Assembly (NCBI GenBank): GCA_015231965.1
Contig: JADGAP010000005.1
Location: 1 to 43,515 of the forward strand
Direction of reading: 5' to 3'
From: Magnetococcales bacterium
GTDB taxonomy: Bacteria > Pseudomonadota > Magnetococcia > Magnetococcales > JADGAP01
DNA: 43,515 nucleotides
Below the pieces are notes generated by a model that saw nothing but the letters and a program-made list of their open reading frames with translations, was not told the origin of the DNA and did no database searches. A program made the position numbers and the translations under genes. Below are positions 20,335 to 29,504 of this stretch, piece by piece. Within the stretch, counting starts at the first letter, position 1. Each line of letters starts with the position of its first letter.

Positions 20335-23300
20335 CTACATAAACTTCTCCATGGCCTTTTCCAACTCCCTGATGCGCGTGTCGGGGTCTTCCCAGGGGCG
20401 GTTGATGAGGCTCATGGCGTTTTTGTCGGGGGTGAAGCGGACGAAACCCCGCTCCTTGTGGATCATGTCCAGGATGACGGTGGGTTGCACCGGAGTCTTG
20501 GGATGGAACTGGATGACGCCGCCCTTGGGACCGGCCTCCAGCTTGACGATTTTGAGCTTTTTGCACTCGCCCTTGAGGCGCATCACCTGGAGCAGATGAC
20601 GGACCTGGATCGGGGGCTTGCCGAAGCGGTCGGTGAGTTCGATCTCCATTTGGGTCACTTCGTCGGGGCTGCTCATGCCGGCGATGCGCTTGTAAAGGGT
20701 GAGACGCTGGTTGATGTCCTCGACGTACTCCTGGGGAATGAAGGTGGAAACCCCCAGATTGATGGTCGGGACGATCTCCTCCTCGGAAGGGCCCTCGGAG
20801 GGGGAGACGTGACCACTGCGCAATGCCTTGATGGCGTCTTCCAGCATTTCGCGGTACAACTCGTAGCCCACCTCCTTGATTTCGCCGGACTGATCCTCGC
20901 CCAGCATGTTGCCCGCGCCGCGGATTTCCATGTCATGGGTGGCAAGCATGAATCCCGCGCCCAGATCCCCCAGGGTCTCCACCGCGTCGAGACGCTTGCG
21001 GGCGTCCTCGGAGAGGCGCTGGGGATGGGGAATCAGGAAATAGGCGTAGCCCCGATGCTTGGAACGCCCGACGCGCCCCCGCAACTGATGCAGTTGGGCC
21101 AAGCCGAAACGGTCCGCCCGGTCGATGATGATGGTGTTGGCCGAGGGGATGTCCACGCCGTTTTCGATGATGGTGGTGCAGACCAGGACGTTGAACTCCT
21201 GGTGATAGAAGGAGAGCATCACCTTTTCCAACTGATTTTCCCGCATCTGCCCATGGGCGATGCCCACCCGGGCCTCGGGAACCAACTCGGCCAGACTGGC
21301 CGCCACCGCCTCGATGTCTTCCACCTCGTTGTGAACGTAGAACACCTGACCAGCGCGATAGATCTCCCGCAAAATCGCCTCCCGCACCAACTGCCGCTCG
21401 TGCTGGGTGATGATGGTGCGGATGGAGAGACGATCCGGCGGCGGCGAGGCGATGATGGAGATGTCCCGCACCCCGGCCATGGCCATGTTGAGGGTGCGGG
21501 GGATCGGCGTGGCGGTGAGGGTGAGAATGTCCACCGAGGCGCGGAGCTTTTTCAGCTTCTCCTTGTGCCCCACCCCGAACCGCTGCTCCTCGTCCACCAC
21601 CAGCAACCCCAGATCGCGGAAGGCGATGTCATCCTGCAACAAACGGTGGGTGCCGATGAGAATGTCCACCTCACCCCGGGCGGCGGCCTCCACCGACTCC
21701 TTGGTCTGAATGTTGGTGCGCATCCGCGACAGGGGCGCGACCCGGACGCCATACGGCCCCATGCGCCGGGTGAAGGTTTCGTAGTGCTGCTGCACCAAAA
21801 TCGTGGTGGGGGCCAGCACCGCCACCTGCTTGCCATCGGTGACGGCGCGGAAGGCGGCCCGCAGCGCCACCTCGGTCTTGCCGAACCCCACGTCGCCGCA
21901 GACCAGACGATCCATGGGACGGGGCGAGGCCATGTCGTCCAACACCGCCTCGATGGCCTGGGCCTGATCCGGCGTCTCCTCGAAGGGAAAACTGGCGGCG
22001 AACTCCTGATAAATGGCGTCCGGCGGAGTGAAGGCGAACCCCTGGGCGTGCTCCCGCTTGGCCTGGAGCATGACCAGATCCCCGGCCATCTCCAAAATCC
22101 GGCGACGGGCCTTCTCCTTGGTCTTGGCCCAACGGGGGGAGCCCAGACGATCCAGCACCGCCTCGTCGGAGCCCAGGTACTTGCTCACCCGGTCGAGATT
22201 TTCCACCGGCACGTAGAGCTTGTCGTCGCCGGCGTAGGTGATGAGGAGAAAATCGTTGCGGATGTTCCCCACGCTCAACGAGGTGAGCCCGCCGTAACGC
22301 CCGATGCCGTGGTCGGCGTGAACCACCAAATCCCCGTCCTGGAGATCGGCGAAGCTGGCCATCAACTGCTCGATAAACCGCCGATCCTTGCGATTGCGCG
22401 AGTGACGCGGCCCGAGAATCTCCTCCTCGGTGATCAGCGCCACCCGGCTTTTTTCGTGGAGAAACCCCCGGGCCACATCCCCCAACACCAGACGGATGTA
22501 CCCATGGGTGGCCTGCATCGCCTCGCCCCAGGTGTTGGATTCCGCCAGGGGTAGGCGCTGCTCGCCCAGCAGATCCCACAACCGCTCCCGCTGACCCACC
22601 GTGCGGGCCGACACCGCGATGAGATAGCCCTTCTTCAACCAGCCCCGCAACGCCGCCGCCGCCGTCTCCACCACCACGCGGGCCGCCCCCTCCTTCTCCC
22701 GGAAAAAATCGGGGGAAGGGGTGAACCCCATGGCCGCCCCCTCGCGACCGGGATACTCCTCTTGAAGCCGCAACCGGCTGAAGGGGGCGAAACGCTTTTC
22801 CAACTCGTTGAGCGACAGATAGAGGGAATCCGGGGGGAGGCAGCGGGCGGTGTTTTTTTCGCCGATCAAGGTGCGGTGCTGCTCCAAAATTTCCCGAGCC
22901 CGCTCGTCCGCCGCCGCCTGGGCCTCGGGCTCCAGCAAAAAGAGGGTTCCGGCGGGCAGATAGTCGAAAAAGCTCTCCGGCTTTTCGTAGAAAAGGGGCA
23001 GATACTGCTCCATCCCCTGAAATTTCTCGCCCTTGGAGAGCGCCTTGTAGAGCGGATCCTCGGAAGAGGCCCCGCCAAAGGCCGAACGATACTGGGTGCG
23101 GAAGCGGGCGATGCTCTCCTCGTCCAGGATCACCTCGCACACCGGCAGGGCGTCCAGCCGCCGCAGATGATCCCCGGAACGCTGGCTGCCCGGATCGAAA
23201 ATCCGCAGGCTCTCCACGTCGTCGCCGAACAGTTCGATGCGCACCGGCTCTTCCCGCCCGGGGGGGAAGAGGTCGATGATTCCGCCCCGCACCGCGAACT

Positions 23301-23868
23301 CGCCGGGCTCCTCCACCTGGGCGGCGTTGCGATAGCCCGAGGCCGCGAGAAAAGCGCGAAAAGCAGGGAGATTCAGCCGATCCCCCACCGCCACGGCAAA
23401 GCCCCGCCGACCCAGCACCTCGCCGGGGATCACCCGCTGCATCAACGACATGGGGGTGGTCAGGACGATGGTGCGGGGATGGCCCTCGTCGTCGGCGCGG
23501 GAGACCGGCCCCCCCCGACGCATTTGATTCAAACGGAACAGGGTGTTGAGCCGGTCCGCCACCAGCGGCCCGAAGGGCGAAAGGCGCTCGAAGGGCAGCG
23601 TCTCCCAGGCGGGAAAGGACAAAATTTGCGGCGGCGTCGGCAGATGCTTGGTGTAGAAGAGCAACTCCCGCAGCAGCGACTCGGCCCGGGAGGTCTTGCC
23701 GCAGACCATCACCAGGGGGGTGGAGCTGTCGCCGCCCAGCAACGCCCCCAGCAACCCCACAGCGCCCCCAGCAACTCCGGAGAGGGGGGCGTGGAAGGCC
23801 TTGCTCCGACCGATCAAGGGACGCAAGGGGGTGAGCAGGGACGACAAGGAGGAAGCCGAGGAATCCAT
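20335..23868 (-). CDS. mfd: transcription-repair coupling factor Mfd
   Basis: 1177 aa with TRCF architecture: LVVHADHGIGRYGGL, MDRLVCGDVGFGKTEVALRAAF, VDEEQRFGVGHKEKLK, TLTATPIPRTLNMAMAGVRD, RADRFGLAQLHQLRGRVGRS. Confidence 0.96.
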   Translation of the reverse strand: MDSSASSLSSLLTPLRPLIGRSKAFHAPLSGVAGGAVGLLGALLGGDSSTPLVMVCGKTSRAESLLRELLFYTKHLPTPPQILSFPAWETLPFERLSPFGPLVADRLNTLFRLNQMRRGGPVSRADDEGHPRTIVLTTPMSLMQRVIPGEVLGRRGFAVAVGDRLNLPAFRAFLAASGYRNAAQVEEPGEFAVRGGIIDLFPPGREEPVRIELFGDDVESLRIFDPGSQRSGDHLRRLDALPVCEVILDEESIARFRTQYRSAFGGASSEDPLYKALSKGEKFQGMEQYLPLFYEKPESFFDYLPAGTLFLLEPEAQAAADERAREILEQHRTLIGEKNTARCLPPDSLYLSLNELEKRFAPFSRLRLQEEYPGREGAAMGFTPSPDFFREKEGAARVVVETAAAALRGWLKKGYLIAVSARTVGQRERLWDLLGEQRLPLAESNTWGEAMQATHGYIRLVLGDVARGFLHEKSRVALITEEEILGPRHSRNRKDRRFIEQLMASFADLQDGDLVVHADHGIGRYGGLTSLSVGNIRNDFLLITYAGDDKLYVPVENLDRVSKYLGSDEAVLDRLGSPRWAKTKEKARRRILEMAGDLVMLQAKREHAQGFAFTPPDAIYQEFAASFPFEETPDQAQAIEAVLDDMASPRPMDRLVCGDVGFGKTEVALRAAFRAVTDGKQVAVLAPTTILVQQHYETFTRRMGPYGVRVAPLSRMRTNIQTKESVEAAARGEVDILIGTHRLLQDDIAFRDLGLLVVDEEQRFGVGHKEKLKKLRASVDILTLTATPIPRTLNMAMAGVRDISIIASPPPDRLSIRTIITQHERQLVREAILREIYRAGQVFYVHNEVEDIEAVAASLAELVPEARVGIAHGQMRENQLEKVMLSFYHQEFNVLVCTTIIENGVDIPSANTIIIDRADRFGLAQLHQLRGRVGRSKHRGYAYFLIPHPQRLSEDARKRLDAVETLGDLGAGFMLATHDMEIRGAGNMLGEDQSGEIKEVGYELYREMLEDAIKALRSGHVSPSEGPSEEEIVPTINLGVSTFIPQEYVEDINQRLTLYKRIAGMSSPDEVTQMEIELTDRFGKPPIQVRHLLQVMRLKGECKKLKIVKLEAGPKGGVIQFHPKTPVQPTVILDMIHKERGFVRFTPDKNAMSLINRPWEDPDTRIRELEKAMEKFM

Positions 23869-24187
23869 GGATTAGGACCAAGTGGTTTGGAAATGGCAAC
23901 AAGACGCAATCGCGCCGGAAGGCGCTGCGTCGGGTTCGTCAAGACTGTTCGCGGTTTTACGGGAGAGTGGGGGGGTTGTCAAAGGATTTTGGAGAAATGC
24001 GGGAAAACCCGGGGAGGAAAGCGCCCGCTTGCCGCCGCGCCGCGCAACGCCGGGACTGGACCGGCGCGGATGGGGCGTATACTGTTTGGCCCAAGATTTC
24101 CCTCGCGCGGGCTCCATTGGGTTCACGAGGCGGGGTGGGGGGCGGGTGTTCACATCGGACGGAATATTCTGTTTTTTAGAGGCTTCC

Positions 24188-25297
24188 ATGGCTTTGCAAT
24201 GCGGCGTCGTCGGACTGCCCAACGTGGGCAAGTCCACCATTTTCAATGCGCTCACCGCCGCCGGGGCGGAGATGGCCAACTACCCCTTCTGCACCATCGA
24301 GCCCAACGTGGGCGTGGTGGCCCTTCCCGACGAACGGTTGGATCGGCTGTCGGCCCTGGTCAAGCCGCGTCAAACCCTGCCCACCACCATGGAATTTCTC
24401 GATATCGCCGGACTGGTGCGGGGAGCCAGCAAGGGGGAGGGGCTGGGCAATCAATTTCTCGGTCACATCCGCCGGGTGGACGCGGTGGCCCACGTGGTGC
24501 GTTGCTTCGACAATCCCGACATCGTCCACGTCCATGGCAAGGTGGACCCGGAAGCCGACATCCAAGTGATCGACACCGAGTTGATGTTGGCCGACCTGGC
24601 CGCCGTGGAGAAAAAATACGACGGGGTGATCAAAAAGGCCCGTTCCGGGGACAAAGAGTCCAAGTTTTTCGCCGAAATCTACGAAAAGGTGATCAAGGGG
24701 CTCAACAACGGAACCCCGGTGCGACGCCTGGGTTTGAGCCGGGAAGAGCTGGACGGGCTGAAGGATCTCTTTCTGCTCACCGCCAAGCCGGTGCTTTACG
24801 TCTGCAATGTGGACGAGAACGCCGCCGCCGCCGCCCTGATTCCGGGCCAACATCCCCTGGTGGATCAAGTGCGGACGCTGGCGGAGCGGGAGGGGGCCGT
24901 GGTCGCCCCGGTGTGCGGCAAGATCGAATCGGAAATTTCCGAACTGGGGCCGGATGAGCGGGAGGTATTTCTCGCCGATCTGGGATTGAGCGAGCCGGGA
25001 CTCAACCGGGTGATTCGCGCCGCTTACCAGTTGCTCGGTCTGATCACCTATTTCACCGTCGGACCCAAGGAGGTGCGGGCCTGGACGGTGCGTCGGGGCG
25101 CCCTGGCCCCCGAGGCGGCGGGGGTGATCCACACCGATTTCCAACGAGGATTCATCCGCGCCGAAGTGGTCTCCTTCGACGATTTCATGACCTGCGGCGG
25201 CGAACAGCCCGCCCGGGAAAAGGGGCGGTTGCGCCAGGAAGGAAAGAATTACACGGTCAACGATGGCGACGTGATGCACTTCCTGTTCAACGTGTGA
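24188..25297 (+). CDS. ychF: redox-regulated ATPase YchF
   Basis: [49 protein letters not shown]-terminal [11 protein letters not shown]. Confidence 0.95.
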   Translation: MALQCGVVGLPNVGKSTIFNALTAAGAEMANYPFCTIEPNVGVVALPDERLDRLSALVKPRQTLPTTMEFLDIAGLVRGASKGEGLGNQFLGHIRRVDAVAHVVRCFDNPDIVHVHGKVDPEADIQVIDTELMLADLAAVEKKYDGVIKKARSGDKESKFFAEIYEKVIKGLNNGTPVRRLGLSREELDGLKDLFLLTAKPVLYVCNVDENAAAAALIPGQHPLVDQVRTLAEREGAVVAPVCGKIESEISELGPDEREVFLADLGLSEPGLNRVIRAAYQLLGLITYFTVGPKEVRAWTVRRGALAPEAAGVIHTDFQRGFIRAEVVSFDDFMTCGGEQPAREKGRLRQEGKNYTVNDGDVMHFLFNV

Positions 25298-25317
25298 GGC
25301 CGGAGGATCGTGGGGGG

Positions 25318-26043
25318 ATGAGCCAAGTCGATCCACGTTCCCAGAGGCGACGGTCGCGCCCTTGGGGATGGGCCCTGGCGCTGGGGTGGGGCGTTCTGGC
25401 GGCGGGCGGCGGCCCCTCCCTCGCCGGTCCGTCTCCCCCTTGCGTGTTCGATGGGGAAGGCGAGTTGGTCGCGATCACCTTGAGTTTCCCCCCGCCGCGC
25501 TACCAACATACCCTCGGCGCCGCCGAAATCAAGAGAATCTCCCCCGAGGCGAATGCCAGAAACACCCTGGTCTTTGGCGAGACCCTGTTGCGCACCTTTC
25601 ACGAATCCCGTTATCAGTTTTTGATCCGTGAACTTAACGATGGGGCGGTTTGTTCCATGGTCAAAAAGGTGGAACTCACCCTGGGATATCAGGAGCCGGT
25701 GGTGCATATCGCCCGGGAGTATCCCCAGGGGGGATGCGAATATTTGGCGATTCTCGATCATGAACACCGTCATATCAACGCCCTTCGCGACGTGGCGGTG
25801 CGCTTTGAAGGCAAGATCCGTCGCGAGGTGGAACAGGAGATCCGACGCATTGGCGCGGTGCGCAACCCTCCCGGGGGGCCCAGGGAGTATCTCAAAACCA
25901 AGATGGACGCGGTGATTGATCGGCTGATGAGGCAATACAAGGAGGCGGTCAACCAAGCCAACGCCCGGGTGGACGCCCCCGCCAGTCGAGAGAAGGATTT
26001 CGCCCAGTGCCGCAACTGGGGGGTGAAGATGAAGGTCAATTGA
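25318..26043 (+). CDS. exported HExxH-containing protein, DUF922/zinc-protease-like
   Basis: Signal-peptide-like N-terminus (PWGWALALGWGVLAAGGGPSLAG); LAILDHEHRHINALRD contains HExxH (HEHRH). ATG at 25318; the ORF track uses a GTG at 25294. Confidence 0.55.
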   Translation: MSQVDPRSQRRRSRPWGWALALGWGVLAAGGGPSLAGPSPPCVFDGEGELVAITLSFPPPRYQHTLGAAEIKRISPEANARNTLVFGETLLRTFHESRYQFLIRELNDGAVCSMVKKVELTLGYQEPVVHIAREYPQGGCEYLAILDHEHRHINALRDVAVRFEGKIRREVEQEIRRIGAVRNPPGGPREYLKTKMDAVIDRLMRQYKEAVNQANARVDAPASREKDFAQCRNWGVKMKVN

Positions 26044-26267
26044 TCGGGATGGAAGGATGCCTCGCTCCATTTGAAAGGGCGGTTGCGTCGACATGGGAAA
26101 CATTGTAGGGTAACCAATTGAAATGGAGTGTTTTTATTTATTCTGTCGGTTATTTATGGAGGAGCCTGTGGAAAAAGTTATCCAGCGGAGCGGTCGCCTT
26201 CTACGGACAGCGTTCTGGGGGGTGTTGTGGGGCTCTTCCGGCCAATGCCAAGGAGAACTCTCCCGAA

Positions 26268-26510
26268 TATAGTAATTACAAATCATTTTTGCACATTGCC
26301 AGCTTGAAGAATTTACGCTCGTCATTCCCGCGAAAGCGGGAATCCAGGAAAGCCGATCGGTGAATGGCTCCCTTCAAACAAACGGAAAGAAGGCTTGGTT
26401 CCTCGTAGCGATCTCTGCATTTCTCTCCCCCGCCCCCTGGATTCCCGCCTTCGCGGGAATGACGTTTTCGTGGTTGAGGAGTTGGTTGCATAACCCAGGA
26501 GCCGCTTGAC
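26268..26510. repeat. mosaic intergenic element (TATAG-type end, dRS3-like palindrome, core, inverted palindrome, arm)
   Basis: TATAGTAATTACAAATCATTTTTGCACATTGCCAGC; GTCATTCCCGCGAAAGCGGGAATCCAG at 26321-26347; inverted copy at 26437-26463; arm to CCGCTTGAC matches the reverse complement of the arm at 38727-38775. Confidence 0.75.
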
Positions 26511-26513
26511 GAC

Positions 26514-26564
26514 ATGCGCGTCGACTTTTCCCGGTGCAAGAACTGGGAGGCGTTTCTCAAGTGA
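26514..26564 (+). pseudogene. possible C-terminal remnant of a paralogue of the 25318-26043 gene
   Basis: Frame reads MRVDFSRCKNWEAFLK*, resembling the C-terminus of the upstream gene (REKDFAQCRNWGVKMKVN*); begins right at the mosaic-element edge. Confidence 0.4.
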
Positions 26565-27069
26565 GCGGGGGGCGCAGCACCGCCCGCAAAAAGTTCAGGG
26601 CTCCAGTGTAGACGCCCGGATTGCGGCTGGCCCGGGATCCGGCCACGTTGAGGGTGCGGATCCCTTGTTCGTCCAGCCACGCCCGAACCGCCGCCGCATC
26701 GGGTTCATCAAGGTTGACGACCATCAAGGGTTTGCCCTGCCTGTTGGCCAGATCGATGGTCAGGGTGACCCCCTTTCCGGGGGGTCCAGAGAGCAACACC
26801 AGGGTGGCGTCGGAGTGCCGCACGTTGAGCCGGGTGCGCTCGGGATAGCCGGTGGAGGCGGTCTCTTGCAGGGGGTAACGAGCGGGCAGTTGGCCATCCT
26901 CGGCGCGACGACCCCGGGGGCAAAAGCCGCCGCAGGGCAGGCCCAACTCCAGGGCGACGTCCAGGGCCGCCCGATCCACGCCGGTCTGACCGCCGGAGAG
27001 AATGGTGAACGGTTGGGCCGGGGGCTCCGGTTCCTCCCAGAGGGAAAGTTGGCGTAAGGGGGCGGGCAT
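26557..27069 (-). CDS. putative molybdenum carrier family protein
   Basis: FTILSGGQTGVDRAALDVALELGLPCGGFCPRGRRAEDG, TRLNVRHSDATLVL. Confidence 0.85.
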   Translation of the reverse strand: MPAPLRQLSLWEEPEPPAQPFTILSGGQTGVDRAALDVALELGLPCGGFCPRGRRAEDGQLPARYPLQETASTGYPERTRLNVRHSDATLVLLSGPPGKGVTLTIDLANRQGKPLMVVNLDEPDAAAVRAWLDEQGIRTLNVAGSRASRNPGVYTGALNFLRAVLRPPLT

Positions 27070-27465
27070 GGCGCGAAGACTCCGGAGCGCGTTTGGGGAT
27101 TATCGTTTGAGAAGGACAAGAGGGTGCCGGTTGGGTGCGGGCGGGCCGAGGCGACCTGCGGCATCCAACGTCAAGCCCCGAAATAAAGTTCCCGGGTTGT
27201 TTCCCTCCTTCTTGGACCGGACGGGATTTTTAGAATAAAATTATTGTGAGGCGATGGGGTCTCCGGGTGGGGCGTCGGATCCCGCCGGGACGCCATCGCA
27301 ACGCGGGGCTCTCGGGGGAGCGGAGCGCCGTGCGGATGACAATTTATTTTGTCGCGGGGGCGTCATGACTGTCAATGATAAAAAATACAGGTTCTTTCCC
27401 GTGGCGAGTGCGGGAGAGCCGGGGGTGCGGAACGCCGCGGGCGTCAAGGGAGCGGGGAGCGATTC

Positions 27466-28485
27466 ATGGGCAATGGGGAGCCGTTGATTTTCAGTTGGGG
27501 GTTGGACGGCAAGGGCGGGGGGCGGCCCTTGTCCTGGGAGTCGCTGCAAGAGTGGTCGGCGATCAAAAAATTGGCCCCGTGCTGGATTCACTTGGTGCGC
27601 CACGCATCGTCAACCCGGGAGTGGCTCAATCATCATTCGGGGTTGGATCGTTTCATCTGCGAGGCGTTGGCCGAGCCGGAGACCCGTCCCCGCTGTCTGT
27701 CGCACAAGGATGGGGTGATCCTGTTTTTGCGTGGGGTCAACCTCAACTCCGGCGAGGAGGCCCACGACATGCTGACCCTGCGCCTGTGGGCGGGTGCGGA
27801 GGGGCTGGTGACGCTGGTGGGGCGCCGGATGCGCAGTCCGGAGGACATTCACGTGGACTTGCAGCGGGGCCAGGGGCCGAAGGAGCCCGGGGATTTGTTG
27901 GTGCTGCTGCTGGAGCGGTTGACCGAACGGATGGCACCGGTCATCGCCACCATGGGGGTGCAAATGGAGGAGTTGGAGCAGGAGACGCTGGTGGAGGAAC
28001 GGCACCGGGGGGAGCGGAAACGTCAGTTGATGATTCGCAAGCGGTTGGCCCGGCTGCGCATGGCAGCGGTGTCGTTGCGCCGCTATTTGGGGCCGCAACG
28101 GGAGGCGCTGAACCGCCTGGCGGCGGAACCCCTCACTTGGCTCACCGACGAGCATCGCCTTCGGCTCAAGGAGTTGGTGGACGACTCCATCCGCCTGATC
28201 GAGGATTTGGACGAAATCCGCGACACGGCGGGCATCGTTCAGGACCAGATTAAAAACGACATGTCGGAGACCATGAACACCTTGCTGTACAAGTTGACGT
28301 TATTCAACGTGATTTTCATGCCGTTGTCGTTCATCGTGGGATTTTTCGGCAGCAACGTGGGGGGCGTGTTGTGGGGAGGGAACCCCGCCGACCCCACCGG
28401 ACAGGGATTTCTTAACGAGGGGATGTTGTTGTTTGGGGTGGCGACTTTGGAATTGCTCGCCTTTCGCTGGATGCGGTGGTTGTAG
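27466..28485 (+). CDS. CorA/ZntB family divalent cation transporter
   Basis: C-terminal two-TM CorA architecture LTLFNVIFMPLSFIVGFFGSNVGGVLWGGNP...LLAFRWMRWL; ZntB-like N-terminal domain. Confidence 0.88.
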   Translation: MGNGEPLIFSWGLDGKGGGRPLSWESLQEWSAIKKLAPCWIHLVRHASSTREWLNHHSGLDRFICEALAEPETRPRCLSHKDGVILFLRGVNLNSGEEAHDMLTLRLWAGAEGLVTLVGRRMRSPEDIHVDLQRGQGPKEPGDLLVLLLERLTERMAPVIATMGVQMEELEQETLVEERHRGERKRQLMIRKRLARLRMAAVSLRRYLGPQREALNRLAAEPLTWLTDEHRLRLKELVDDSIRLIEDLDEIRDTAGIVQDQIKNDMSETMNTLLYKLTLFNVIFMPLSFIVGFFGSNVGGVLWGGNPADPTGQGFLNEGMLLFGVATLELLAFRWMRWL

Positions 28486-28503
28486 GGGGGCGGGGGGATT
28501 GGC

Positions 28504-29169
28504 ATGAGATCGAGACGGCGCGGCAGTTCACCGATGGGGTGGGTTGGGAGATTGGGCGCGGCGGCGATGGGGTGGATGGTGGGGGTCGCCCCCGGATGGG
28601 CCTTCGACGAGGCGGCTCTGGCCCGACTGAACAACTCCCGGGAATGTCCGGGGTGCGATTTGCGGCAGGTGACGGTGGTCCGGGCGGACTTTTCCGGGGC
28701 GCGGCTGGAAAAGGCGGATCTCACCGGGGCGGTGCTGAAGCGGGCCCGACTCAACGAGGCGGTGTTGACCCACGCCCGGTTGGACAAGGCGATGTTGGAG
28801 GGGGCAGTGTTGTTGAAGGCGCAAGCCGAGGGGGCCTCCTTTGTCGAGGCGGACCTGCGAGGGGTCAACGGACGGGGCATGAGGGCTCAGGGGGCGGATT
28901 TTTCCCTGGCGCGACTGCAAAAGGCCGACTTTTTCCGGGCGGATCTCTCCCGGGCCAAGTTGGGCGGGGCGGATTTGCAGGGGGCGGATTTCAGCCGCGC
29001 CGATCTTTCCGGGGCGGATCTGCTGGGGGCGCGGGTGGAGTGGGCCAATCTGCTTGGGGCCAAGTTGGATGGGGCGGTGTGGATCGATGGTCGGGTCTGC
29101 GGGCGGGACTCCCGGGGGGGATGCCTCCCGTCCGACGAGCCGGCGCCGCCCGTCCCTCCCAGCCATTGA
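28504..29169 (+). CDS. pentapeptide repeat protein, probably exported
   Basis: Tandem A(D/N)LxX repeats (ADFSGARLEKADLTGAVLKRARLNEAVL...); N-terminal basic/hydrophobic segment; SRECPGCDLRQV before the repeats. Confidence 0.88.
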   Translation: MRSRRRGSSPMGWVGRLGAAAMGWMVGVAPGWAFDEAALARLNNSRECPGCDLRQVTVVRADFSGARLEKADLTGAVLKRARLNEAVLTHARLDKAMLEGAVLLKAQAEGASFVEADLRGVNGRGMRAQGADFSLARLQKADFFRADLSRAKLGGADLQGADFSRADLSGADLLGARVEWANLLGAKLDGAVWIDGRVCGRDSRGGCLPSDEPAPPVPPSH

Positions 29170-29504
29170 GGCGGGCGAGGGGGAGGCTTACGGAGCGCGG
29201 ACCCTTGAATGGGACTGCGGCTTGATTCTGGCCCTGGCCCTGTCGGGATACGCCTCCCACGCCCCCGAAACCTGGCCCGACGCCCCCCCGCCCCATGGGC
29301 GGCAACAGCGAACAGGCGGCGGAACGACGGGTCATGGACCCCTACCGCTTCACCTTCCAGCGCCCCCTGGGGGATCCCCGCTGCCCCGGCTTCAGCGGCC
29401 GCGGACACATCGACTGGTAACGGAATCGCGATCATGATAGATAGGGACATTGGACCTCGCCATGGGCCGAAAAGCCCACCAACAAGCGCCAGGGGGACGG
29501 ATTG

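Noticed and set aside
26118-26363. 81-aa ORF running into the repeat element
   Set aside because: Second half translates the mosaic repeat (FPRKRESRKADR), a common spurious peptide from this palindrome.
28239-28880. Antisense ORF with repetitive A-x-S/R pattern opposite the pentapeptide gene
   Set aside because: Its periodicity is the reverse translation of the pentapeptide repeats on the + strand.
29203-29440. Possible frame-shifted lipoprotein remnant (LILALALSGYASHAPETWPDAP in one frame, then MGGNSEQAAERRVMDPYRFTFQRPLGDPRCPGFSGRGHIDW* at 29295-29420 in another)
   Set aside because: Suggestive but too short and without a lipobox Cys; cannot be supported as a gene or pseudogene without homologues.
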